A program made the translations under genes and the position numbers. Shown here in pieces: positions 8,273-16,297 of a DNA stretch of 64,000 nt. The number at the start of each line of letters is the position of its first letter. Position 1 is the first letter of the stretch. The DNA is taken from contig NZ_LT860098.1 in the NCBI RefSeq assembly GCF_900184995.1, positions 845,001 through 909,000 of the forward strand, given 5' to 3'. The notes beneath the pieces were generated by a model that worked only from the letters and a program-made list of their open reading frames with translations, was not told where the DNA came from and did not search any database. Source of the stretch: Konateibacter massiliensis (lineage in GTDB: Bacteria; Bacillota; Clostridia; Lachnospirales; Lachnospiraceae).

Positions 8273-8968
8273 TTGTATAATGATGAAATACGGTATTTAA
8301 CAAAGCAGTTACTTATTGAATTTAACATGGCTTCAATTAGAGAAAAACGCAATCGTAATATTCGTGAAGATTATTTAGAAGCTTTGCCAGAAAAATACTA
8401 CCCAGTAAAATTTATTATGATGCACAATACCGTACATGAAGTCCGTACTATGGTTATTTTCGATGATAAAGGAGCATATGCATTTTTAGATATGTCAACA
8501 GAGAGATACGAAACGATACCTGTTGCTATTGGAAGTAGCGATGGGGAATACTCGTTATTGGATGAGGCTGGTATTAGAGAAAAAATGCCATACGATGGAA
8601 AAGAGTATACTGAAAAAGTTTACAAAAAGCCATATAGAAAGCCATCTTTTAGGAAAAATATTTTAACCTTATATAATAACCGATGTGCTGTATGTGGCAA
8701 TAATAATGTTGATGTTTTACGAGCCGCACATATAAAAGATGCAGCTAATGGAGGAATAGAAGAACCTTGTAACGGCATATGTTTATGTGCAAATCACGAA
8801 ATAGCATTTGATAGAGGAACATTAAAGATTAATCCTGATGGAGAGATTATTTCTTCGGTTGAAGATATTACGATTAAAGCTACATACATTGAACATCCAG
8901 AAAATGAAGATGATTGGCCTTCCAGAGAAATGCTAAAATGGAAATATGAAAAAGATAGTGGCAACTAA
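8273..8968 (+). CDS. HNH endonuclease domain protein
   Basis: 231 residues from a TTG at 8273. The ATG at 8258 overlaps the GGAGGA ribosome-binding site, so the TTG 8 nt later fits better. The C-terminal half carries an HNH nuclease: zinc cysteines in CAVCGNN and CLCANH, the catalytic 'RAAHIKDAANGG', and 'CNGICLCANHEIAFDRG'. This is the type seen in solitary restriction-like HNH proteins. The N-terminal 130 residues are not recognised and may bind DNA. It lies just after tRNA-Ser and opens a strip of small accessory genes. No methyltransferase is adjacent. Confidence 0.8.
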   Translation: MYNDEIRYLTKQLLIEFNMASIREKRNRNIREDYLEALPEKYYPVKFIMMHNTVHEVRTMVIFDDKGAYAFLDMSTERYETIPVAIGSSDGEYSLLDEAGIREKMPYDGKEYTEKVYKKPYRKPSFRKNILTLYNNRCAVCGNNNVDVLRAAHIKDAANGGIEEPCNGICLCANHEIAFDRGTLKINPDGEIISSVEDITIKATYIEHPENEDDWPSREMLKWKYEKDSGN

Positions 8969-9024
8969 TGTGTTTGACCAGTGAGGCCATGCCTCCACCA
9001 GTAGCGTGACGCTGCACCAAATTC

Positions 9025-9120
9025 GTAGACTGCATCTATTTTGGCCTAATGACACATGGTATCCAGGTTGAAATGGATGCGAAATCGCATTTATTTCAAC
9101 TTGATTTTTTATGTTATACT
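9025..9120 (+). repeat. Structured repeat, copy 1
   Basis: Contains TGCATCTATTTTGGCC, AATGACACA, then GTTGAAATGGATGCG...CGCATTTATTTCAAC and a T-run, ending TGTTATACT. The second half folds into a long hairpin followed by TTTTTT, so it can act as a terminator for the HNH gene. The first segment can also pair with the middle one. Compare copies 2 and 3. Confidence 0.75.
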
Positions 9121-9172
9121 TGTAAATATATTGAGTTTCAGATTATTTATATAATTTCCAAAGGAGATTTTT

Positions 9173-9928
9173 ATGCTTTTCAGAGAAACAGGAGATTTTA
9201 ACCTGCCGACCATTATTCTTCTGCATGGTGGCGGATTATCTGACTGGTCTTGGGATAAAGTTGCCGAAATACTAAAATCCAAGTATCATATTGTCATGCC
9301 GGTTATTGACGGTCACGGAGACGATGGATATACAGAATTTACCAGTATTGAGGAATCTGCAAAAAAAGTGATTTGGTATATTGATGAAAAGCTTGGCGGA
9401 AAGGTTTTTGCCATCGGCGGGCTCTCTATTGGCGCGCAAATTACTGCCGAAGTTTTGTCTATACGAAATGATATTACCGAGTTTGCTATCCTTGAAAGTG
9501 CACTCGTTTGCCCAATTAAAGGAACGACTATGCTGACAGTTCCAACATACAAATTGCTTTATGGGCTAATTAAGCGACGTTGGTTTTCAAGAATTCAAGC
9601 CAAATCTCTCTGTGTACCGGAATACGATTTTGAGCGCTATTATCATGACAGCCTGAGAATGTCCCGGCAAACACTTATCAATATAACACTCAGCAATGGA
9701 AATTATGAGCTGAAGGATTCTATCACAAACACAAGTGCGAAAGTGCTGATTATTGTAGGCTCAAAGGAAATACGTATTATGAAAAAATCCGCCGAGCTGT
9801 TGCACAGCAAGATCAAGAGGAACCAACTCTATATCGCACAAGGAATGAAGCATGGAGAACTTAGCTTGATATATACAGAAAAATATATAGAACGACTAAA
9901 TGCTTTGTTCGCAAAACGAGCATACTGA
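9173..9928 (+). CDS. Alpha/beta hydrolase
   Basis: 251 residues. Oxyanion motif LLHGGGLSDWSW (about 16-27), nucleophile elbow GGLSIGAQ with Ser near residue 84, and the C-terminal catalytic His in MKHGELS. The acid residue is probably in or near 'VGSKEIR'. The fold covers esterases, lipases and related enzymes; the substrate is not predictable. The ribosome-binding site is AAAGGAG. It lies between repeat copies 1 and 2. Confidence 0.85.
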   Translation: MLFRETGDFNLPTIILLHGGGLSDWSWDKVAEILKSKYHIVMPVIDGHGDDGYTEFTSIEESAKKVIWYIDEKLGGKVFAIGGLSIGAQITAEVLSIRNDITEFAILESALVCPIKGTTMLTVPTYKLLYGLIKRRWFSRIQAKSLCVPEYDFERYYHDSLRMSRQTLINITLSNGNYELKDSITNTSAKVLIIVGSKEIRIMKKSAELLHSKIKRNQLYIAQGMKHGELSLIYTEKYIERLNALFAKRAY

Positions 9929-10030
9929 GAACGAAATGTCTGCATCTATTTTGACCCAATGACACAACGTTGTCGGGCTAAAATGGATGCAGGATTATAT
10001 CTATTTTAGCCTAACTTTTTGTGTTATACG
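9929..10030 (+). repeat. Structured repeat, copy 2
   Basis: Starts GAACGAAAT one base after the hydrolase stop codon. It then has TGCATCTATTTTGACCC, AATGACACA, GGGCTAAAATGGATGCA, TATCTATTTTAGCC, TTTTT and TGTTATAC. The GGCTAAAAT/ATTTTAGCC stem matches the stem of copy 1 but with paired base changes. It can end the hydrolase transcript. Confidence 0.75.
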
Positions 10031-10101
10031 AAATAACGAGAGTTGAATTTCGTATTATTGATATGACATGCAGATGCTTGTGAATTTATTGGAGGGTACA
10101 A

Positions 10102-10638
10102 GTGGGGAATTATGTAATAGAAACAAAAGAGCTCGCATTAAGAGAATTAACTATGAATGATTTTATGCTATGGTATCAAATATTATCAGATCAAGAAACA
10201 ATGCAATATTACCCAAGAGTATTCGATATGGACAAAACAAGAGGTTGGATTGACTGGAATCTTGATAACTATAAAAGATACGGCTTTGGTTTATGGGCTA
10301 TTATTTTAAAGGACACCAATCAATTCATTGGAGATTGCGGAATCACCATGCAGAATATTTATGGTGATGGGAATTTGTTCCCTGAAATAGGCTACCATGT
10401 TGATAAGCGTTTTTGGTGTAAAGGGTATGCTTCACAGGCAGCGAAAGCCTGTTTAAGATATGCTTATGAAAACACGGACCTTAATGAAATATTTTGTTAT
10501 CAAAGATGGACAAATATACCCTCAAAAAAAGTGGCTGAAAAAATTGGTATGTTATTACGTAAGGAATATTGGGATGAGAAAAACACAAAAACATGCGTGT
10601 ATTCCATTACTAGAGCAGAATTTTATGCGCTGACATAA
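10102..10638 (+). CDS. GNAT family N-acetyltransferase (RimJ/RimL type)
   Basis: 178 residues from a GTG start, 5 nt after GGAGGG. It has the RimJ/RimL pattern: 'LALRELTMNDF' at the start, 'WAIILKDTNQFIGDCG', the acetyl-CoA loop 'YHVDKRFWCKGYASQAAKA', and 'SKKVAEKIGM' near the end. These enzymes move an acetyl group from acetyl-CoA to a protein N-terminus or small amine; the acceptor is unknown. It lies between repeat copies 2 and 3. Confidence 0.88.
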   Translation: MGNYVIETKELALRELTMNDFMLWYQILSDQETMQYYPRVFDMDKTRGWIDWNLDNYKRYGFGLWAIILKDTNQFIGDCGITMQNIYGDGNLFPEIGYHVDKRFWCKGYASQAAKACLRYAYENTDLNEIFCYQRWTNIPSKKVAEKIGMLLRKEYWDEKNTKTCVYSITRAEFYALT

Positions 10639-10693
10639 AAGATGAAAATTCTAAATTTACAAGATTTCCAGCTTCTTATAATAAGCATAATAA

Positions 10694-10732
10694 GAACGAA
10701 ATAGTTGTATCTATTTTGACCGAATGACACAA
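10694..10732 (+). repeat. Structured repeat, copy 3 (left half only)
   Basis: GAACGAAAT through TATCTATTTTGACC to AATGACACAA aligns with copy 2 over 39 nt with few differences. The hairpin half is missing; the sequence then runs into the GNAT remnant. Confidence 0.65.
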
Positions 10733-10742
10733 ATTTTATTGT

Positions 10743-11090
10743 ATGGTATGGCGTGATATATATGTTGTTGCGTCGAAGGATGATATGGAATTATCGATGC
10801 AAAGTAGATTAGAAATGTTGAAAGTAGTAAATCAGTTGCCTTGCGATTATGAGTTTAGTAAAAAATTAATATATAGCAGTAGAGAATATTTTTAATAGTG
10901 ATAGTCAAACAACAGTTTTGGCTATTGATAAAGATATAATTGGATGCACAACACTTTGTTACATTGAAATGATGCTCACATTCTCACGCCCAACAGGCAG
11001 AAGTACACATTTAATGAATGTATATATCAATAGTGAATACCGTAGTCAAGGAATCGCATTAGTGCTAAAGACCCCTCAAGTTCCACAAAA
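10743..11090 (+). pseudogene. Truncated, frameshifted GNAT acetyltransferase
   Basis: From 10743 one frame encodes 'SMQSRLEMLKVVNQLP...SREYF' and then stops at about 10893. The next frame continues, without a start, as 'TTVLAIDKDIIGCTTLCY...HLMNVYINSEYRSQGIA'. Together they match the front two thirds of a GNAT protein that contains the acetyl-CoA loop (YRSQGIA). A short indel in the TTTTT run near 10888-10893 explains the break. The C-terminus is missing where the selO gene begins. No functional product is expected. Confidence 0.75.
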
Positions 11091-12518
11091 TGTTTTATAA
11101 TGGCAAAACTCAGGTGAGGGCAGCTTTGAAAACTCTTCTTGTTCAGGTGTATATTCATAAGGATTATCCAATGCATCGAGAAGCTGGTGCATTTTGTTTA
11201 AATCTCCCTCTTCAGCAGCATTCAGCGCTTCTTCCACTCGGTGGTTTCTTGGAATAATAGCAGGGTTATGCCTTTTCATAAGCATCTTGCTTTCATCTTT
11301 TGATTTTGATTGCGCGTTAAGACGTGCTTGCCATCGATTATGCCAATGATGATAATCCGGGCTGGAAAACAGAGTCTGACCATCGCTCTTATCAAATGTT
11401 AGGGATTGGAATGTCTTCGTATAATCTGCTTGGTGTTTTTGCATAAGTTGCAAAAAATCTTTAATCAATGATTGATCTTCTGCTTTGTCATTATACAAGC
11501 CTAGCTTTGCACTCATTCCAGTTAACCAATGTTTCTGATATAAATCCCAAAACCTTGAGAGCTCTTCTTGTGCAAGCGTTACAGCCTGCTTCTCATCATT
11601 ATGTAAAAGGGGAAGCAAGGTTTCAGCAAAACGTGCCAAATTCCAGACAGCCATATTAGGTTGATTTTCATAAGCGTACCGGCCATGTATATCAATAGAA
11701 CTAAAAACAGTAGCCGGATGATAAACATCCATAAATGCGCAGGGACCATAATCAATGGTTTCACCGCTAATGGCCATATTATCTGTATTCATTACACCAT
11801 GAATAAATCCAACCAATTGCCATTTGGAAATCAGAGATGCCTGCCGCTTTATCACTTCTCTTAACAGTAGCAGATATTTGTTTTCAAATGTGGCAATGCC
11901 TGGAAAATGGCGTATTATGGTATAATCAGCTAACCTGCGAACATCCTCTTTTGTTCCAAAGTATGAAGCATATTCAAATGTTCCTACACGAATATGGCTT
12001 GCTGCAACACGTGTTAAGACTGCTCCAAGAAGATTTCTCTCGCGTTTCACAGTTTCTCCTGTTATTACAACTGCTAAACTCCTTGTTGTTGGAATTCCTA
12101 ATGCATGCATTGCCTCACTAATAATATATTCCCGCAGCATGGGGCCCAAAGCGGCTCGCCCGTCACCACCCCGGGAGTATGGAGTTCGTCCAGAGCCTTT
12201 TAGTTGAATATCAAAACGCTCTCCAGAATCTGTTATTTGCTCGCCAAGAAGGATGGCGCGTCCGTCTCCTAACATGGTAAAATGCCCAAACTGATGTCCT
12301 GCATATGCCTGCGCCAAGGGCTCAGCCCCCTTTGGAATTTCATTTCCAGCAAAGACCTCCAATTGCAGAGATGCCCCAATAGAAGCCGCTAGTGAATTAT
12401 TAAAAATAATAAGCTTGGGGTTTTGCACAGGGATTGGATATTGTTTCGTGTAGAAAATATTTGGCAGCTTCGTATAGCTGTTATTAAAATTCCATTTTTT
12501 CTTTTCCAATTTTCTCAT
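11076..12518 (-). CDS. selO: SelO/YdiU-family protein adenylyltransferase
   Basis: 480 residues, full family length. Pseudokinase-fold enzyme that transfers AMP from ATP to hydroxyl side chains. It shows '[17 protein letters not shown]', the nucleotide-binding '[20 protein letters not shown]', and the metal/catalytic segment '[20 protein letters not shown]'. It ends KTFCGT, a usual terminus in Firmicutes. The start is uncertain: AAGAAGG directly abuts the ATG at 12518, and a TTG three codons downstream would be better spaced. Its 3' end abuts the GNAT remnant. Confidence 0.93.
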   Translation of the reverse strand: MRKLEKKKWNFNNSYTKLPNIFYTKQYPIPVQNPKLIIFNNSLAASIGASLQLEVFAGNEIPKGAEPLAQAYAGHQFGHFTMLGDGRAILLGEQITDSGERFDIQLKGSGRTPYSRGGDGRAALGPMLREYIISEAMHALGIPTTRSLAVVITGETVKRERNLLGAVLTRVAASHIRVGTFEYASYFGTKEDVRRLADYTIIRHFPGIATFENKYLLLLREVIKRQASLISKWQLVGFIHGVMNTDNMAISGETIDYGPCAFMDVYHPATVFSSIDIHGRYAYENQPNMAVWNLARFAETLLPLLHNDEKQAVTLAQEELSRFWDLYQKHWLTGMSAKLGLYNDKAEDQSLIKDFLQLMQKHQADYTKTFQSLTFDKSDGQTLFSSPDYHHWHNRWQARLNAQSKSKDESKMLMKRHNPAIIPRNHRVEEALNAAEEGDLNKMHQLLDALDNPYEYTPEQEEFSKLPSPEFCHYKTFCGT

Positions 12519-12595
12519 CCTTCTTAAAAAATGATATTTGAAGCACTCTTAGTATCTGCTTAATTTTATTAAAAAATTAATACCGGAAAAAAGTA

Positions 12596-13597
12596 TTATG
12601 AAATATACAGTATCGGCATGGTCCCTAACTGCTGCATAATCTTTTCTCGTAAAAACGACTCGGCCTCTGCACGGATATCGTTTCGATAGGAGTATTTGCC
12701 ACGCCCACGTCCGGTCATGGTTTCCCGGTCGAAAAGCTGTATGGCATTTGGGAAAGCATCTGTGTTAATAGCATTTTGTACGAAACTGTACGTCATTAGT
12801 ATAATTTCTATAAAGCCATTTTGCATAACCTTGTCGCTCAGCTCTTCTGCCAGGTACTCTATGAGTTCCCCGTACAGACTCTTCCAGTTTGGAAGGAGAA
12901 TCACGGGTGCAATCAACATCCCCACCGGATATCCCGCCTCTGCCATGTCGTTTAGTGCACGGATTCTTGCAGGTAGTCGGGAAGTTCCCAGCTCTATGCG
13001 ATTTATTATTTCCTGCGGGTTTACGCTCATGCGAAATATGGTTTTCCCGCGGTGGTCAAGGTTAAGCAACGGAGTTACCATATCAAATTTTGTAGGAAAC
13101 GTCAGGCTACCGTGGCCTTCATGAGCAAAACGCTCGATTGTATAGAGCAAATTATCCGTTATTGTATTTTCCAACAGCAAATCACTGTTACTTCCAATCT
13201 CAAATGTTTGCGGTACGAGAGCTGCAGCATCCTTTTTAAGCAGCCTGTCCAACATTTGCTCACGATTGACAAATAGGCGCAGATAGGCACATTTATTGTA
13301 ATTACATACCAGATAGCAGTATAGGCACATCGCCCTGCAGCCTGATGATGTGTAGGGTACCAGCCAGTCAGAAACCTTATGATTCGGCACATATCGGTGT
13401 GTCTTTCTGATCCCGATAATCAGATGTTTTTTTAGCTTTGGAAAGTCCCGATTGTCCGCCGATGTCATTTCCGTTATACGATTGTGATTTTCTATCTGCC
13501 TCCATGGCAGATTTGCATATTTGCGCTGCAGCATCTGTCCTAGATCATAATCAAGCGCAGCCGGCTCATAATACACCGCATCAAAGTCCATACTCAC
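12596..13597 (-). CDS. Spore photoproduct lyase family radical SAM protein
   Basis: 333 residues from GTG at 13597, 7 nt after AGGAGGTG; the GTG at 13606 overlaps that site. Radical SAM cluster motif CRAMCLYC (Cys87, Cys91, Cys94) follows 'WLVPYTSSG', exactly the SplB context. Family-typical 'GSLTFPTKFDMV', 'GKTIFRMSVNPQ' and 'GYPVGMLIAPVI' follow. SplB repairs the thymine dimer made in UV-irradiated spores. The conserved H-atom donor Cys of Bacillus SplB, in FEAACTSD, is a Ser here (FEIGSNSD, codon 13190-13192). It may be a variant repair enzyme or a paralogue with another role. Confidence 0.85.
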   Translation of the reverse strand: MSMDFDAVYYEPAALDYDLGQMLQRKYANLPWRQIENHNRITEMTSADNRDFPKLKKHLIIGIRKTHRYVPNHKVSDWLVPYTSSGCRAMCLYCYLVCNYNKCAYLRLFVNREQMLDRLLKKDAAALVPQTFEIGSNSDLLLENTITDNLLYTIERFAHEGHGSLTFPTKFDMVTPLLNLDHRGKTIFRMSVNPQEIINRIELGTSRLPARIRALNDMAEAGYPVGMLIAPVILLPNWKSLYGELIEYLAEELSDKVMQNGFIEIILMTYSFVQNAINTDAFPNAIQLFDRETMTGRGRGKYSYRNDIRAEAESFLREKIMQQLGTMPILYIS

Positions 13598-13733
13598 TCT
13601 GAACACCTCCTAACGGTTATAGTTTACCGGAAATAGTAAAAAATATTCTGAAAAGTCGATTCTCAGGAAGCGACTTCTTCACATTTATATGATAAAATAA
13701 ATATTTAAAAATAACACATAGGAGGGTCATAGT

Positions 13734-14552
13734 ATGGTTAAAGCGATTTTCTTTGATTTAGACGGCACATTACTAAACCGCGAGAAAACAATCTCAGGAA
13801 AAACAAGACTGACATTAGAGAAATGTAAAGAAAAAGGTGTTAAGCTTTTTATTGCCACGGCACGTCCTCCTCTTTTAGACAAAATGCTGTCTTGGGATGA
13901 AAACATGTTGTCATTGTTTGACGGCGGTTCCTATTACAACGGCGGTTGTATTAAAATAGGCAATCAAAAAGAATATCAGCCTATCACTGATGAGATTGTG
14001 GAAAATGTTGTTAAGCTTGTTTGTGAATATGAAAAACTAAACATTGCATTACAATTAGAAGATGAAAAACATGCATTTCGTTATCCACTTGATGATAACG
14101 GATATAAAAGCTGGGGTGTTACTCTCGAAGAATCCCTTGCCTTGGGAGATATACACAATCTAAAAACTGTTAAAATTCTTATATTTTTTGCAAATTTAAT
14201 TGATTCTGTTACGCCGATAGACGATACGCTTATTGCTTCTCTAAAATCCTTATGTCAAAATAAAGCGCAGCTTTATTTAACTGATGGAGGAAAAGCTGTA
14301 CAAATTATGGGCAATTCTATAAATAAATTTGAGAGCATAGAGAAAATACGCTCTATAATAGGCTTGGAGAAAAATGAAATTGCAGTTTTTGGCGACGATG
14401 TAAATGATATTGAGATGTTATCAGCATATCAATATAGCTTTGCAATGGGAAATGCCGAGGCTCATGTGAAAGAAAAGGCAAGATATGTTACACTCGATAA
14501 CGATAGTAATGGGATACATCATGCGATATGCGACGTGCTTCAAGTTCTGTAA
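13734..14552 (+). CDS. HAD-superfamily hydrolase (Cof type)
   Basis: 272 residues. Motif I DLDGT (Asp8 nucleophile, Asp10), motif II Thr in 'LFIATARPP', and the C-terminal 'VFGDDVNDIEML' with the metal-binding aspartates. The large C2-type cap between these places it in the Cof/YidA group, which dephosphorylates sugar phosphates and similar metabolites. The ribosome-binding site is AGGAGGG. A single gene with no clear partner. Confidence 0.92.
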   Translation: MVKAIFFDLDGTLLNREKTISGKTRLTLEKCKEKGVKLFIATARPPLLDKMLSWDENMLSLFDGGSYYNGGCIKIGNQKEYQPITDEIVENVVKLVCEYEKLNIALQLEDEKHAFRYPLDDNGYKSWGVTLEESLALGDIHNLKTVKILIFFANLIDSVTPIDDTLIASLKSLCQNKAQLYLTDGGKAVQIMGNSINKFESIEKIRSIIGLEKNEIAVFGDDVNDIEMLSAYQYSFAMGNAEAHVKEKARYVTLDNDSNGIHHAICDVLQVL

Positions 14553-14657
14553 CAAAAAATCATCCTGTATTCATTAATTTTAAAAAATTTCTTGCATTTG
14601 ATTTTTAATGGACTTATCCTTTATCTAAGGATATCCTTCAAAACTTAAAGGAGGAAA

Positions 14658-15659
14658 TTGTATTACATGAATCAGGAAAAAATAAAAGAGCTTGAAACCA
14701 AAATAAACGATGCATATGGCAACATTGCAGGTATCGTTGTATTAAAAGATGGTAGAACACAATATGAAAATTACTTTAACGGATGCACTGCTGCCAGCCG
14801 AATCCATGTTTATTCAGTATCAAAAAGTATTATTTCCCTATTGATTGGGATTGCCATGGACAAGGGATACATCGAAAGTATTAACCAGAAGGTATTGGAC
14901 TTTTTCCCGGATTACCCGGTTAAACGGAAAGAAAAAACAATACAGAATGTTACACTTAAGGATTTACTCACAATGACAGTTCCATATAAATATAAATTTG
15001 GGCCTTACACTTACCTAAAATATTTCATGAGTGATGACTGGGTAAACTTTACACTTAATTTATTGGGAGGCAAAGGGCAGATTGGGGAGTTTAGATACAC
15101 CCCTCTCGTTGGTCCGGATATTTTGTCGGGCATTCTTGCAAAAGCAACCGGGCAATCTGTATTTGATTTCGCAACAGAAAATCTATTCTCGCCATTGGGC
15201 ATTACGGTAGAAGGTAATGTGGTTCTCCATAGTGCAAAAGAGCAAAGTGCATTTAATAAATCTAAAAGTATCAGTGGATGGGTTGTTGACTCAACCGGAA
15301 TAAACGCAGGAGGGTGGGGTCTTACTCTCTCCCCTGCGGATATGGCAAAGATAGGTCAATTATACTTGGATGGCGGAATGTGGAATGGTAAACAAATCGT
15401 ATCGACTGGATGGATAAACGAGAGTACAAAGGAGCATAGCCGATGGAAAAAAATTAACCTTCCATATGGTTATCTATGGTGGATTATTGATAAAAAAGAG
15501 CATGCCTGTGCAGCTATGGGAGACGGCGGGAATGTGATTTACTTCAATGCAGAGAAACAAATCGTCGTTTCTATTGCTTCTCTTTTTGTACAAAATGCAA
15601 CCGATAGAATAGAGCTTATTAGAAAACACATTGAACCAATCTTTTTAGATTGTGTATGA
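14658..15659 (+). CDS. Serine hydrolase, class C beta-lactamase family
   Basis: 333 residues if TTG 14658 is used; ATG 14667 is the alternative, and the AAAGGAGG at 14647-14654 lies between the ideal spacings for both. It has the SxxK motif in 'VYSVSKSIIS' (Ser53, Lys56) and a C-terminal 'AAMGDGGNVIYF' in place of KTG. The second motif reads YTP rather than YxN. Such penicillin-binding-like proteins act as esterases, peptidases or amidases. There is no signal peptide, so it is likely cytoplasmic. A strong terminator follows. Confidence 0.85.
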   Translation: MYYMNQEKIKELETKINDAYGNIAGIVVLKDGRTQYENYFNGCTAASRIHVYSVSKSIISLLIGIAMDKGYIESINQKVLDFFPDYPVKRKEKTIQNVTLKDLLTMTVPYKYKFGPYTYLKYFMSDDWVNFTLNLLGGKGQIGEFRYTPLVGPDILSGILAKATGQSVFDFATENLFSPLGITVEGNVVLHSAKEQSAFNKSKSISGWVVDSTGINAGGWGLTLSPADMAKIGQLYLDGGMWNGKQIVSTGWINESTKEHSRWKKINLPYGYLWWIIDKKEHACAAMGDGGNVIYFNAEKQIVVSIASLFVQNATDRIELIRKHIEPIFLDCV

Positions 15660-15678
15660 TAAATCCCAATTTATAGAA

Positions 15679-15720
15679 ACACCCTGCTTTTTATGAAAAA
15701 GCAGGGTGTTTTTCTTTTTT
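15679..15720 (+). terminator. Rho-independent terminator of the serine hydrolase gene
   Basis: ACACCCTGCTTTTT and AAAAAGCAGGGTGT form a 14-bp stem with an ATG loop, followed by TTTTCTTTTTT. Confidence 0.9.
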
Positions 15721-15830
15721 GTCCAGAAATCCTAAAACCCACCCTTTTATTAACATTTTGTTTAGTCTACGGAGCGTGGATTGTTTTTGTAGACTTGTTC
15801 CTATAAAATGAATGCGAGGTGAATTTAGAG

Positions 15831-16295
15831 ATGAATAAAAATATTGTAATATCCGCAGATGGCTATGACCGAATTGACGGACGAAACGCCTACCACTCAA
15901 ATATTAAGCGTCTTACTTTAGGCACACCAAGAACGGAAGAAAATAAAAACATGCAAATTGCGGTACAACTTTGGAAAGAAAACGAGGATGGAACGTCAGA
16001 AATACACGTTGAACTTCCCATTCATCAGATATTTGACCTGATGATTTTTCTGAGCCGCACCCTGCTATACTTCAAGGAAGCCTATAGGATGCCATTGCTC
16101 TATGACCCAGACAATCCAACGATAGAGCGTCTTGGTGTACAGGGCGGAGTGCTCCCGATAACAGTTTGCACCCAAAATCCCGACATCAACCGTGACATAC
16201 AAAACTTTTCCCAAGCCTTAAATGATTTGGGGGAACTGACAGGTGAACGGCTTAGGACGCTCACCCGCATTATGGAAGAATTGGAGTGCTATTAG
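15831..16295 (+). CDS. DUF6530-like protein
   Basis: 154 residues from ATG 15831, 8 nt after GAGGTGA; the GTG at 15819 is inside that site. It begins 'NIVISADGYDRIDGRNAYHSN' and continues with 'QIAVQLWKENEDG' and 'VELPIHQIFDLMIFL'. The pattern (NYDxIDG, SDAKxLSLG, ELPLHRVFDL) recalls the DUF6530 family, whose function is unknown; the match is from memory. Two bp separate it from the AAA/VWA gene, so the two are surely one operon and their products may work together. Confidence 0.6.
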   Translation: MNKNIVISADGYDRIDGRNAYHSNIKRLTLGTPRTEENKNMQIAVQLWKENEDGTSEIHVELPIHQIFDLMIFLSRTLLYFKEAYRMPLLYDPDNPTIERLGVQGGVLPITVCTQNPDINRDIQNFSQALNDLGELTGERLRTLTRIMEELECY

Positions 16296-16297
16296 CA

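Noticed and set aside
9025-10732. Integron attC sites
   Set aside because: RYYYAAC-like GCCTAAC and a GTTATAC are only a few bases apart in copy 2, not at the ends of the fold, GTTATAC does not fit GTTRRRY, and there is no integrase. Kept only as a cassette-like pattern.
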